This document shows, piece after piece, positions 7,140 through 15,584 of a stretch of DNA of 44,628 nt. Every line of letters begins with the position of its first letter. Position 1 is the first letter of the stretch. The notes beneath the pieces were generated by a model. It was not told the origin of the DNA, ran no database searches, and was given only the letters and a program-made list of their open reading frames with translations. The translations under genes and the position numbers were made by a program. This DNA comes from Candidatus Levyibacteriota bacterium (GTDB lineage Bacteria; Patescibacteria; Microgenomatia; Levybacterales; UBA12049), in the NCBI GenBank assembly GCA_003173915.1, contig PPGL01000092.1, forward strand, positions 1 through 44,628, in the 5' to 3' direction.

Positions 7140-8077
7140 TCGCTTTGAGTGCGCAGTATATGAAACTTATGACACATGTCGTTGTTGGGTATCCAACTTT
7201 AGAAGCAACTGTTCAATTAGTCAAAACAATGGTGAAACAAGGAGTAGATATGGTAGAACTCCAAATTCCATTTTCTGATCCACTTGCTGATGGCCCAACG
7301 ATTATGAAAGCGTGTGAAGAAAGTTTGAGAAATGGTACTACAGTTGCTGATGCTTTTAGAATCATGGAAGAATTAACAGAATATTTTAAGTGTCATCAAC
7401 ATGTCATTCTGGGGATGACCAAAGGGAGGACTCCAGAATCAAGGAAAGATTCTGGACGCGTTCGTTCCTCACTTGCCAGAATGACAAATGAAAAAGAAGT
7501 AAGTACAAACAATCCAAGGCTTCTTTTTATGTGTTACTACAATACTATTTTCAATTTCGGCACTGAAAAGTTTATCAAAAAAGCAAAAGAAGTAGGGTGT
7601 GATGGACTAATTGTTCCAGACATGCCACTGGAGGAGGAAGCACAAGAAAATTTTTATGCATATTGCAAAAAATACGAGATGTCTGTTATTTTTGTTGTTT
7701 CTCCTGTTAGTTCTGACACGCGTTTACAAGCAATTGCCCGTTCGTCAGGCTCAGGGCAAGTTCATTCAGTTAGCTCAGAACAAGCAAGCTTTGTGTATGC
7801 GACAGCTCGGCAAGGGACAACAGGAGTACAAAGAGAAAATCAAGAATCACGAATTAAGAATCAAGAATTACTTATGTTTCTTAAAAGAGTTAAAAAATAT
7901 TTTGATATTCCCATTGCTGTTGGGTTTGGGATTTCAACGAAAGAGCAGATTGAGGTAATTCAAGGATATGCAGATATCGCTGTTGTTGGAAGTGCAATTA
8001 TTGAGGTTGTTAATAGTTCTGAAAATATACAGAAAGGAGTGGAGGATTTTCTAAGTAAGTTAAAGATGGTAGAATAA
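7133..8077 (+). CDS. trpA: Tryptophan synthase alpha chain, with in-frame repeat inserts
   Basis: TrpA cleaves indole-3-glycerol phosphate to indole for TrpB. The catalytic Glu (Glu42 in VELQIPFSDP) and Asp (Asp53 in PLADGP), the IVPDMPLEE loop and the phosphate-binding VGFGIS are present. The protein begins about 10-15 residues later than E. coli TrpA, lacking most of the N-terminal helix. It is nevertheless long (314 residues) because of inserts: residues 91-121 (palindromic repeat 7403-7495), a short one near residues 203-215 (bases ~7740-7775), and RENQESRIKNQELL (repeat 7838-7870) directly after the TTGV loop. All keep the frame. ATG 7133 follows AAAGGA, which lies in an inverted repeat. 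Confidence 0.94.
   Translation: MQLALSAQYMKLMTHVVVGYPTLEATVQLVKTMVKQGVDMVELQIPFSDPLADGPTIMKACEESLRNGTTVADAFRIMEELTEYFKCHQHVILGMTKGRTPESRKDSGRVRSSLARMTNEKEVSTNNPRLLFMCYYNTIFNFGTEKFIKKAKEVGCDGLIVPDMPLEEEAQENFYAYCKKYEMSVIFVVSPVSSDTRLQAIARSSGSGQVHSVSSEQASFVYATARQGTTGVQRENQESRIKNQELLMFLKRVKKYFDIPIAVGFGISTKEQIEVIQGYADIAVVGSAIIEVVNSSENIQKGVEDFLSKLKMVE
7403..7495 (+). repeat. GTCAT-family palindromic repeat inside trpA
   Basis: The 93-bp unit starts GTCATTCTGG and ends CCAGAATGAC, inverted termini shared with many other copies in the window. The length is exactly 31 codons. It encodes a basic peptide ending ARMT; the same RMT frame recurs in mutY, the glycosyltransferase (twice) and fpg. Confidence 0.85.
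7838..7870 (+). repeat. AGAATTAAGAATCAAGAATTA-type repeat inside trpA (family C)
   Basis: An A/T-rich tandem of AATCAAGAAT and GAATTA units, in frame, encodes ESRIKNQEL. Near-identical copies occur in nnrD (34134-34168) and the ligase (40270-40301), always read as SRIKN. Confidence 0.75.
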
Positions 8078-8082
8078 TAGTT

Positions 8083-8175
8083 GTCATCCTGAGCGTAGTC
8101 GAGGGATCTTCTCATCAGAGTTCAAAAAATTTGATGTGTGAGATTTCTCCACTCACGTTGTTCGGTCGAAATGAC
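8083..8175 (+). repeat. GTCAT-family repeat between trpA and the tRNA-binding protein
   Basis: It starts GTCATCCTGAGCG and ends TCGAAATGAC, the same end pattern as the in-frame copies, here intergenic. It extends the downstream reading frame upstream without a plausible start, so that apparent extension is not coding. Confidence 0.75.
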
Positions 8176-8190
8176 AAAAGTTTTACATAT

Positions 8191-8583
8191 ATGATTACTC
8201 TTGATGAATTTAGTAAAGTCGAAATACGAATTGGAACAGTACTGACTGTTGAGCCAGCAGAGGGAGCAGACAAACTCTTAAGAATTGTTTTTGACTTTGG
8301 GCCACTTGAAGAAGGGGTTTCACTAGAAATAGAATTATTGCCAGAGCTTACAGAAAAATATCCAGGAAGGCATGTGAGGCAAGTGATGAGTGCTATCAGA
8401 CCCTTTTTTGAAGATCCACAAGTTTTGGTTGGCAAGCAAATCTGCGTTGTCACAAATTTGGAGCCTCGTACATTTAGAGGGTATATTTCTCAAGGAATGA
8501 TTACTGCAGTTGGGGATAAAGAAACAGGAGTGACATTTATTGTTCCGGAAAATCCAGTGAAAGCGGGCACAAAGCTTTTTTAA
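8191..8583 (+). CDS. tRNA-binding (CsaA/Arc1p-like) OB-fold protein
   Basis: The 130-residue protein is a stand-alone tRNA-binding domain as found in CsaA, EMAPII/Arc1p and the MetRS C-terminus. It begins FSKVEIRIGTVLTVEPAEGADKLLRI, the standard first strands of the fold, and ends with VLVGKQICVVTNLEPRTFRGYISQGMI, matching the G-K-x-V/I-x-V-V-x-N-L and S-x-G-M signatures. The middle (about 65-85) is more divergent than in CsaA. ATG 8191 is chosen because upstream sequence is a repeat. It lies 4 bases before the TrpRS gene at the end of the trp operon, so it may help deliver tRNA to that enzyme, as Arc1p does; this is inference. Confidence 0.85.
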   Translation: MITLDEFSKVEIRIGTVLTVEPAEGADKLLRIVFDFGPLEEGVSLEIELLPELTEKYPGRHVRQVMSAIRPFFEDPQVLVGKQICVVTNLEPRTFRGYISQGMITAVGDKETGVTFIVPENPVKAGTKLF

Positions 8584-8587
8584 CACT

Positions 8588-10066
8588 ATGGTAGAAGAAT
8601 TAATACAACAATATAGTGAATCTCTAAAAAATCTTGGTGTTGACAACAAAATTGTTGAACATCCACTCTTTAAGGAAGTGGAAGAAGTATTGGGATATTT
8701 AGGACTTAATTTCTCAGATGCAGCATCAACAATGATTTTAAAAACAGGTGATAGGTATGTTGCTATAATCCGTCGTGATGATTGCAAACTCAATTTTGAG
8801 AAAGTGAAAAACGAATTACAAGTTTCTGATGTTCGTATTGCAACAGCGGAGGAGTTTGTATCCGTTACCCATGTGCCTGTTGGTGCTGCACGAATGTATA
8901 CTCCTGGACTTGAAACATTTTTTGACAAGAGAATCTTTGAAAAGGAATTTATCATGGGTGGATCAGGTTCATTTACTGCGACAATTAAACATAAAACTTC
9001 ACATCTTCTTAATATTCCAGGCAGCAAAATTGTTGATGTTGCAGATGTGGGTCGAACAGATGTTGAGATAGCAGCTGTCGAGAGTACAGGAAAGCGAGTG
9101 TATTCAGGAGTGCGGGCAACAGGAAGACTTCATTTGGGTAATTATTTAGGAGCAGTAAAGGGAATGCTTGCACTGCAAGAAAGTTATGATTGCACATTCA
9201 GTGTTGTTGATATGCATGTTATGACAACGCCCTATGATGCAAAAACCCTTAAAGATTCTGTTAGAAGTGTTATTCTTGATTATTTAGCTGCAGGACTTGA
9301 TCCAAAAAAATGTAGACTTGAAATACAAAGTAGACAACCTCATGCCGAACTCTCTTATTATCTTGCAACAATCTATCCACTTGCTCCACTTGAAGATTTA
9401 CCAACCTTTAAAGAGAAAAAGGCGCAATATCCAAAGCATGTAACAACAGCTTTGTTATATTATCCAATTCTTATGGCAGCAGATGTGCTCTTGTATAAAG
9501 CAGAACTTGTGCCAGTTGGTATCGATCAAGAACCGCATTTGGAAGTGATGCGAGAATGTGCAAGAAAGTTTAATAGTTTGTATGGAGACACATTTCCAGA
9601 ACCACGCAGATTTAGAACAATGGGGGAGTATGTTCCGTCCCTTTTGGGAAAGGGCAAAATGAGTAAGACCGTTGAAGGAAGTTTTATTAACCTAGCAGAT
9701 GATGTGGATACTATAAAAAGAAAATTGGCAAAAGTTCCAACAGACAGTGGGACAACTGGTGGAGATATACCAAAAGAAGGGGGAGTTTCTAGTTTATTCA
9801 GTTTATTGGCGTTATTTAATCAAAACGATATGCACAAAAAATTCAAACAGGATTATTTCGAGGGAAAGATTCGTTATGGAGACTTAAAGAATTATCTTTC
9901 TGAAGCAATTGCCGCTGAATTACAACCAATTCAGGAAAAGAGAAAGTATTATGAAGAAAATCCAACAATAGTTGATGACATTTTAGAAAAAAGTAATGAG
10001 GAGTGTACAGCTATTACTTCGGCAACCATGCGAGAAGTTAAAGAAAAAATGGGACTTTCGTTGTAA
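8588..10066 (+). CDS. trpS: Tryptophanyl-tRNA synthetase with N-terminal YbaK-like domain
   Basis: The 492-residue protein is a two-domain fusion. Residues 1-155 resemble the YbaK/ProX trans-editing deacylase fold (LKTGDRYVAIIRRDD, PVGAARMYTPG, GGSGSFTATIKHKTSHLL). By eye, Ser47 stands where the catalytic Lys of YbaK (FKTLL) is expected, so deacylase activity is uncertain. Residues 168-492 are a class I TrpRS: GVRATGRLHLGN (HIGH box 182-185), VVDMHVMT, GIDQEPHLEV and GKMSKT (KMSKS box, Lys357). Length of the synthetase part is normal. Being the last gene of the attenuated trp operon, it makes the charged tRNA that the leader senses. No Shine-Dalgarno sequence is seen. Confidence 0.93.
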   Translation: MVEELIQQYSESLKNLGVDNKIVEHPLFKEVEEVLGYLGLNFSDAASTMILKTGDRYVAIIRRDDCKLNFEKVKNELQVSDVRIATAEEFVSVTHVPVGAARMYTPGLETFFDKRIFEKEFIMGGSGSFTATIKHKTSHLLNIPGSKIVDVADVGRTDVEIAAVESTGKRVYSGVRATGRLHLGNYLGAVKGMLALQESYDCTFSVVDMHVMTTPYDAKTLKDSVRSVILDYLAAGLDPKKCRLEIQSRQPHAELSYYLATIYPLAPLEDLPTFKEKKAQYPKHVTTALLYYPILMAADVLLYKAELVPVGIDQEPHLEVMRECARKFNSLYGDTFPEPRRFRTMGEYVPSLLGKGKMSKTVEGSFINLADDVDTIKRKLAKVPTDSGTTGGDIPKEGGVSSLFSLLALFNQNDMHKKFKQDYFEGKIRYGDLKNYLSEAIAAELQPIQEKRKYYEENPTIVDDILEKSNEECTAITSATMREVKEKMGLSL

Positions 10067-10067
10067 T

Positions 10068-10181
10068 ATCATGCTGAATTTAGTTCAGCATCTTTCCTGT
10101 AGAGATTCTGAAACCCGTTCGGCAAGTCATTCGATCATGAGCTCAGACAGAATCGGCTCAGGGCGAACAAATTCAGAATGA
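10068..10181 (+). repeat. GTCAT-family composite repeat before mutY
   Basis: The block contains ATCATGCTGAATTTAGTTCAGCAT, AGATTCTGAAAC, CAAGTCATTCGATCATGAG and ends GGCTCAGGGCGAACAAATTCAGAATGA, all pieces of the dispersed repeat. Its last bases supply the ATG of mutY. Confidence 0.65.
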
Positions 10182-11158
10182 TAGTAACACTTTCTCCACA
10201 GAAAATTAAAACATTTCAAACACAGATTCTTACGTGGTATAAAACGCACAAAAGGGATCTCCCGTGGCGACACACACGAGACCCATACAAAATTCTTATC
10301 TCTGAAGTGATGTCTCAACAAACACAAATTAGCAGAGTTGTCCCAAAATATCATGAATGGCTGCAAGCATTTCCAACACTCGAAGATTTGGCAAAAGGAT
10401 CTGTTCGAGATGTTTTACAACATTGGTCTGGACTTGGATATAATAGGCGAGCGTTGTATTTGAAGAAGTGCGCAGAGGAATTGGTGAAGTGTTTTCAGAA
10501 AACTCAGAAGTCCAGAAAATCAGACAATCTGAGATTCAGAAATTCTGAATCACCGAGTTTTCCGAGTAGTCTGAAGAGCTTGTGGCCACAGACAGAAGAA
10601 GAACTCATGAAACTTCCCGGAATTGGCAAATATACTGCTCGGGCAATTCTTTGTTTTGCATTTAACAAACAAGTTGCTGTTGTAGATACAAATGTAAAGA
10701 AAGTAATTCTAACAGACTTTTTATTTCGTCATTCTGGCTTGTCCAGAATCCCATCAAGCTCGGGAAAAGATTCTGGAGTCGCTTCCTGCCTGCCGGCAGA
10801 CACGGCGTTCCCCAGAATGACGGAGAAGGAAATTGAAAGCATTGCTGGTCAGCTATTACCTAAAGGCCGTGCATATGAATGGAATCAAGCACTTATGGAT
10901 TATGCCTCGCTTATGCTTAAAAAAGAAAAGATTGTTATTCCAAAACAATCAAGATTTAAAGATTCGGATAGATACTACAGGGGGAAAATTATTCGCTATC
11001 TTTTATCTCATCTCCATACAACGGAAAATGAGTTATTAGAGTGGTTTGTGACACAACATATTGTTATAGATCGTAACCGGTTAATTTCCATATTAGCGGG
11101 ACTAGAGAAAGATAGAATTTTGATAAAAAAAGGAAATAACCTTTTTATTACTGAGTAG
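10178..11158 (+). CDS. mutY: A/G-specific adenine glycosylase, clusterless
   Basis: MutY removes adenine mispaired with 8-oxoguanine. LPWRHTRDPYKILISEVMSQQTQ (Glu43 catalytic), the helix-hairpin-helix LPGIGKYTARAI and VVDTNVKKVI (Asp170) identify it. The C-x6-C-x2-C-x5-C iron-sulfur loop that should follow NQALMDYASL is absent: the region reads LKKEKIVIPKQSRFKDSD with no cysteine. Two repeat-derived inserts occur, about residues 107-140 and 184-215, the second directly after the catalytic Asp helix. The 8-oxoG-recognising C-terminal domain is reduced to a short winged-helix-like tail. The ATG comes from the preceding repeat; the end overlaps a convergent gene by 11 bases. Confidence 0.9.
   Translation: MIVTLSPQKIKTFQTQILTWYKTHKRDLPWRHTRDPYKILISEVMSQQTQISRVVPKYHEWLQAFPTLEDLAKGSVRDVLQHWSGLGYNRRALYLKKCAEELVKCFQKTQKSRKSDNLRFRNSESPSFPSSLKSLWPQTEEELMKLPGIGKYTARAILCFAFNKQVAVVDTNVKKVILTDFLFRHSGLSRIPSSSGKDSGVASCLPADTAFPRMTEKEIESIAGQLLPKGRAYEWNQALMDYASLMLKKEKIVIPKQSRFKDSDRYYRGKIIRYLLSHLHTTENELLEWFVTQHIVIDRNRLISILAGLEKDRILIKKGNNLFITE
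10728..10821 (+). repeat. GTCAT-family palindromic repeat inside mutY
   Basis: It starts GTCATTCTGGCTTGTCC and ends CCCCAGAATGAC. In frame it encodes HSGLSRIPSSSGKDSG... to PRMT. A second likely insert lies at about 10495-10570 and contains short inverted pieces (AAACTCAG, CCGAGTTTTCCGAG, GATTCAGAAATTCTGAATC). Confidence 0.8.
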
Positions 11159-12161
11159 GCTGGGGAGGTGGAATAACGAGTGTTTGTCGGACAACCTCTG
11201 CAGTTGTCTTAAACAGCAGATTATAAAATGTGCCGTATCCATTATCTCCTTGTGGTGGTATAAGGCCAAGTTCTTCTGCAAAAGAGTCAGTAGCAAAAAT
11301 AATACAACCAAAAATACTTTGCTTGGGAATGTTATGCGTACTAGCTGTAATTGGCTGTCCAAAAGGATTAAGTAGTCTATGAAGTTCCTCTAAAGATAGA
11401 GTCCAACCACGGCGTGAACGTTGAAAGTGATGTGGGCTGAATCCAGGATGTACTTGTCCCAATTCGTCCGTGCGAAGTGCAGTTTGTACGGCGTCAACTT
11501 GCTGTGGGGGAAGATTGCGAGCAAGGGTTTGAGGAATCATAGCGTCTCCAAGATCTCTTATAAACTCATCAATTGTTACTGGAGCTCCATCTTCATTTTG
11601 TGCCAGGACTGGAAGTATACTATCGAGTACTGTTGGAAATGTTCCTGCTGCTGTATGCATAGCGTCAATCACGGATGCAGTATCGATTGCCCCAGAAGCT
11701 TCTCCTGCGCGTTGTATGGCTGAGGCGAGTTCATAAAACTCACGAGCTGGTTCTGAAGCATGTGCTTGTTTACGAATAGTCTGAATTCCTTCATCGAGTG
11801 CATTACTCACATGTCCAATACGACGTCGAACCTCATTAAGAAATTTGGGAGTTACGAGATCTGTTCCGTTATACTGCTGTCTGTGTGGATATTGAAATGC
11901 ATGCTCCTGAAAGGTTGGAACTGCCAATTGAAGAAGGGCGCCTTGTAGCACAATACGTGTGCCTTTAACATCGTCGCTGTTAAACCATCGCTTGGTATCT
12001 GCTCTTTCGCTGCTGCCGTCTCTGCTTTGTGTGAATGCATCATTGATACTTTTGTATCTTCTTGTAGCCTCTATAAGAAGTGCTTTACGGTAATCTGAAC
12101 TTCTCAGAGCTTGACGTGCTCTATGTACTCCTGCAAGTTCGAATGCTCCATGTTCGTGCAT
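11148..12161 (-). CDS. Hypothetical protein
   Basis: The 337-residue protein is not recognised. ATG 12161 is preferred over farther upstream codons, which run into the ftsH promoter region and give a sequence of unrelated character. The protein is mostly helical in appearance, Ala/Gln/Arg-rich, with no signal peptide or membrane helix and a proline-rich C-terminus (VIPPPQPTQ). No catalytic motif is evident. It is convergent with mutY (11-base overlap) and divergent from ftsH. Codon use looks like its neighbours. Confidence 0.75.
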   Translation of the reverse strand: MHEHGAFELAGVHRARQALRSSDYRKALLIEATRRYKSINDAFTQSRDGSSERADTKRWFNSDDVKGTRIVLQGALLQLAVPTFQEHAFQYPHRQQYNGTDLVTPKFLNEVRRRIGHVSNALDEGIQTIRKQAHASEPAREFYELASAIQRAGEASGAIDTASVIDAMHTAAGTFPTVLDSILPVLAQNEDGAPVTIDEFIRDLGDAMIPQTLARNLPPQQVDAVQTALRTDELGQVHPGFSPHHFQRSRRGWTLSLEELHRLLNPFGQPITASTHNIPKQSIFGCIIFATDSFAEELGLIPPQGDNGYGTFYNLLFKTTAEVVRQTLVIPPPQPTQ

Positions 12162-12213
12162 AGCGTCTGATATTATAGGATAAAATTGTAAGATTTGCAA
12201 GTTTCGGCTTTCG

Positions 12214-12242
12214 TTGCATACCCACTCTGTGTTTGCTATACT
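12214..12242 (+). promoter_or_regulatory. ftsH promoter, near-leaderless
   Basis: TTGCAT (12214-12219), 17 bp, TATACT (12237-12242); the ATG is 9 bases beyond the -10 box, so the transcript should begin about 3 bases before the start codon. Confidence 0.75.
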
Positions 12243-12251
12243 ACTTTGCAC

Positions 12252-14186
12252 ATGGCAGGAAACGGGAAAAAACAAAACCACAAACGAAAAATTGTAAAAG
12301 TAAAGGTTAACCTCTCTTGGAAAAACATTTTACTCTACGGTGTACTTCTGTTGTTTACTATTTTTCTTCTCAGTGGATTTAGCTCGTCATTTGAGCCCAA
12401 ACAAACTGTTCCTCTTTCTCAAGTTATTACTGATGTAAAAGAAGGAAAAGTACAAAAGCTTGATGTTTCTGATACAAAAATTACTGCAACAACAAAAAAT
12501 GGTCAGGTTGTTGAAACAACAAAAGAGTCAGGCTCAAGCGTCTATACACTTTTTAAAGATGCAGGTGCGCCGCTTGATAAGACTCAAGTAACAGTTGAGG
12601 ATACGTCAAGTGTTGGAAACTGGATAAATATTATTTCCTCTGTTTTACCGATTGTTCTTATGGTAGCATTTTTCTATTTTTTATTTCGTCAAGCAAGAGG
12701 AGCCCAAGAAAATATTTTCTCTTTTGGACAATCAAAGGCGCGAGTTTTTAGTAAGGATACACCAAAAATTAGTTTTAATGACGTTGCTGGGGTAGACGAA
12801 GCAAAACAAGAGTTGACAGAAATTGTTGATTTTTTAAAGCATCCAGAAAAATATCATAGCATGGGAGCTAGGACACCAAAAGGAGTACTGATGGTGGGGC
12901 CAGCAGGGACGGGAAAAACGCTTCTTGCTCGGGCAACAGCAGGTGAAGCAGGAGTTGCATTTTTCTCTATGGCAGGGTCTGAATTTATGGAAATGTTGGT
13001 TGGTGTTGGGGCAAGCCGTGTTCGAGATCTTTTTAATACAGCAAAGAAAAATCAACCAGCAATTATTTTTATTGACGAAATTGATGCAATTGGAAGACAA
13101 CGAGGTATGGGGCTTATGGGAGGACATGATGAGCGTGAGCAAACCCTCAATCAGATTTTAGTCGAAATGGATGGATTTACTCCAAACGAACAGTTGATTG
13201 TTATGGCGGCAACAAACAGGCCTGATGTACTCGATCCAGCGCTTGTTAGACCGGGGCGCTTTGATAGAAAGGTAATGCTTGATATGCCTGATGTGGAGGG
13301 CAGAAAAGCAATTCTTAGTATCCATGCAAAAGGAAAACCGTTTGCTCCATCAGTTGATTGGGAAAAAGCATCAAAACGGACAGTTGGATTTTCTGGTGCA
13401 GATCTTGAGAATATGCTTAACGAAGCAGCAATTCTTGCAGCAAGGCTTAATAAAAAGGCAATTGATATGAAAGACCTTGAGGAAGCTGCAACCAAAGTGA
13501 AACTTGGTCCAGAGAAGAAGAGACTGCAATCAGATGAAGATCGACGTATGACAGCCTATCACGAAGCAGGACATGCGCTTGTGAGTTGGTATATGCCACA
13601 TGTTGATCCGCTTCATAGAATCTCTATTGTTAGTCGTGGGATGGCGCTTGGACACACGATGGTTGAGCAAATTGAAAGGTCTCACGAAACCAAAACTCGA
13701 CTCCTCGAAATGATTGCAATGATGCTTGGTGGACGAGCAGCAGAAGAACTCATCTTTGCTGAAATGACAACAGGTGCAAGCAACGATATCGAAAAAGCAA
13801 CAGATGTTGCACGGGATATGGTTATTTCTTATGGCATGAGTGGTCTTGGGCCAATCAACTTTAACGAAGAACGTCGAACTATGTATGAATCCCGAGAAAT
13901 CTCTCCTGAAATGCAAGCAAAAATTGATTCTCAAGTGAAAGAAATTCTTGACACAGCATACGAAATTTCCCTAACAGTGCTCAAGGATCTTCGTCCACAA
14001 ATGGACAAAGTGGTTGACGTATTGTTACAAAAGGAAACCATTGAATCAGATGAATGGATTGAAATTGTTGGAGCAAAACAAGACCGTCCATCACCATTTG
14101 TGAATGGGTTTCTTAAAACAATTGGTACAAAACATGTAGAGAAAAAGAGTTCATCAAAGCCTCTTAGTCCAGCAAAGGCTTCATAA
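12252..14186 (+). CDS. ftsH: ATP-dependent zinc metalloprotease FtsH
   Basis: The 644-residue membrane-anchored AAA+ protease degrades membrane and regulatory proteins. After a basic start, there are membrane helices at about residues 24-43 and 118-138 flanking an extracytoplasmic domain. Walker A GPAGTGKT is at 216-223, Walker [12 protein letters not shown] follows, then the second region of homology [18 protein letters not shown] and the zinc site HEAGH (437-441), with the third ligand in the MTTGASNDI region. ATG 12252 is used because the promoter -10 box lies just upstream. Length and order are normal for the family. Confidence 0.97.
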   Translation: MAGNGKKQNHKRKIVKVKVNLSWKNILLYGVLLLFTIFLLSGFSSSFEPKQTVPLSQVITDVKEGKVQKLDVSDTKITATTKNGQVVETTKESGSSVYTLFKDAGAPLDKTQVTVEDTSSVGNWINIISSVLPIVLMVAFFYFLFRQARGAQENIFSFGQSKARVFSKDTPKISFNDVAGVDEAKQELTEIVDFLKHPEKYHSMGARTPKGVLMVGPAGTGKTLLARATAGEAGVAFFSMAGSEFMEMLVGVGASRVRDLFNTAKKNQPAIIFIDEIDAIGRQRGMGLMGGHDEREQTLNQILVEMDGFTPNEQLIVMAATNRPDVLDPALVRPGRFDRKVMLDMPDVEGRKAILSIHAKGKPFAPSVDWEKASKRTVGFSGADLENMLNEAAILAARLNKKAIDMKDLEEAATKVKLGPEKKRLQSDEDRRMTAYHEAGHALVSWYMPHVDPLHRISIVSRGMALGHTMVEQIERSHETKTRLLEMIAMMLGGRAAEELIFAEMTTGASNDIEKATDVARDMVISYGMSGLGPINFNEERRTMYESREISPEMQAKIDSQVKEILDTAYEISLTVLKDLRPQMDKVVDVLLQKETIESDEWIEIVGAKQDRPSPFVNGFLKTIGTKHVEKKSSSKPLSPAKAS

Positions 14187-14269
14187 AAAGTACTATAATT
14201 GTTTCATTGTCATTGTTGATTTTAAAGACTGAGGTAATGTAATAATAGCAATCTTAAGAAACCAATAGT

Positions 14270-15205
14270 ATGCAAAAACTTCTTGTTATAGATGGAAATG
14301 CAATTGTTCATAGAGCCTACCATGCATACCCACCAACGCTCACAGACAAAACTGGCGAGCCAATTAATGCAGTCTATGGATGGTTTGCCATGCTTATTAA
14401 AGTTTTGGAAGAAGTCAAACCAGATTATTTAGCAGTCTGTTTTGATAGACCAGCACCTACTTTTAGAAAGCAATTATATGCAGGGTACCAGGCACAGCGT
14501 CCACAAATGGCAGATGGACTTTCAGGACAGATTACCAAGCTTCAGAAAGCACTTAAAGAGATTGGTATTCCTGTGTTTGGAATCGATGGATATGAAGCAG
14601 ATGATTTGATAGGGACAATTACGGTTCAGGCAAAAGAGAAAGAACTTGATACCGTTATGCTTTCAGGAGATAGGGATTTATTGCAACTGGTTAACGGTCA
14701 GGTAAAAATGCTTGCGCCAATTACCGGAATTACAAAGTTTATTCTTTTTGACGCACAAACAGTAAAAGAAAAATATGGAGTAAAACCTTCTCAAGTGAGA
14801 GACTACAAAGCTTTAGTGGGAGATAACTCCGATGGTTATCCAGGAGTGTCTGGAATTGGTCCAAAAACAGCGATTGGTCTTCTTGAAACCTATGAATCAC
14901 TAGAATCTTTATACGAGCATTTAGGAGATTTGCCACAAAAAGTTCAGCTCAAATTGGCAACAGATGCAGAGCAAGCAGCACTGGCAAAAAAACTTGCTAC
15001 AATTCTGATAGATGCACCACTTTCACTTAATCTAAAAGAGTGTGATATGCAACAGTTTACAAGGGAGAAAGTGATTGAGGTATTTGATGGATTTGGATTT
15101 AACTCAATTAAGCAGAGGCTAGGAGTATTTAAAGAAGAGAACAAACCTCAAAAGAACAAGAACACGCCAAAAAAATCTTCTGAGAATCAACTTGAACTCA
15201 TATGA
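14270..15205 (+). CDS. Stand-alone 5'-3' exonuclease (PolI N-terminal-like flap nuclease)
   Basis: The 311-residue protein matches the 5'-nuclease domain of DNA polymerase I without the polymerase. Metal-binding acidic motifs are visible: LLVIDGNAIVHRAYHA, LAVCFDRPAPTFRKQLY, the DGYEADDLIGT helix and LSGDRDLLQLV, followed by the helix-3-turn VGDNSDGYPGVSGIGPKTAI. A lysine-rich tail (about 290-305) follows. It should remove RNA primers and flaps. The end overlaps the convergent orphan gene by 19 bases. Confidence 0.93.
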   Translation: MQKLLVIDGNAIVHRAYHAYPPTLTDKTGEPINAVYGWFAMLIKVLEEVKPDYLAVCFDRPAPTFRKQLYAGYQAQRPQMADGLSGQITKLQKALKEIGIPVFGIDGYEADDLIGTITVQAKEKELDTVMLSGDRDLLQLVNGQVKMLAPITGITKFILFDAQTVKEKYGVKPSQVRDYKALVGDNSDGYPGVSGIGPKTAIGLLETYESLESLYEHLGDLPQKVQLKLATDAEQAALAKKLATILIDAPLSLNLKECDMQQFTREKVIEVFDGFGFNSIKQRLGVFKEENKPQKNKNTPKKSSENQLELI

Positions 15206-15546
15206 CGTTCACTAGCAGCTATATGACGTCTATTAGTAGCGCCTTTAAGAAAATTACCTAATGTTTGTGCTTCATTTTTTGCCTCTGCAGTACCAAGTTC
15301 TCTTAAAGCTGTAATTCTTGCTTTTGTTGCAGCAATAAATTTTTCTCTAATTGCAGGATCAGTTAACACCATTGTTCTGTCTGGAGTTGTAATGTCCCCA
15401 TTTCCATACATTCTGCATTGTTCTCCTTCTGAAGTTGTATATTCTAAGTGGCGACCAACATCTTTACGGCGACGACTGCCAGTTACAGATCGCTTTTTTA
15501 CCCTCTCATCGTAACCTAAAATAACTCTTTCTTGTCCTGCTGTCAT
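15187..15546 (-). CDS. Hypothetical protein, basic
   Basis: The 119-residue protein is not recognised. It is rich in Arg, Lys and Glu with no membrane segment; the N-terminal 35 residues are strongly basic and might bind nucleic acid. A clear promoter ends 9 bases before the ATG, which supports a real gene. It converges with the 5'-3' exonuclease and its -35 box overlaps the stop region of the reductase gene. Confidence 0.7.
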   Translation of the reverse strand: MTAGQERVILGYDERVKKRSVTGSRRRKDVGRHLEYTTSEGEQCRMYGNGDITTPDRTMVLTDPAIREKFIAATKARITALRELGTAEAKNEAQTLGNFLKGATNRRHIAASERHMSSS

Positions 15547-15555
15547 AGTTTGCAG

Positions 15556-15584
15556 ATTATATGAAGTGTCAATTAAAAAGTCAA
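15556..15584 (-). promoter_or_regulatory. Promoter of the 119-residue orphan gene
   Basis: On the minus strand, TTGACT (15584-15579), 17 bp, TATAAT (15561-15556), then 9 bases to the ATG: a near-leaderless arrangement. Confidence 0.72.

Noticed and set aside
7133..8077. trpA as a pseudogene
   Set aside because: Despite a short N-terminus and several inserts, the frame is intact and both catalytic residues and the phosphate site remain.
8131..8190. N-terminal extension of the tRNA-binding protein
   Set aside because: The bases belong to a dispersed GTCAT repeat; the conserved domain begins right after ATG 8191.
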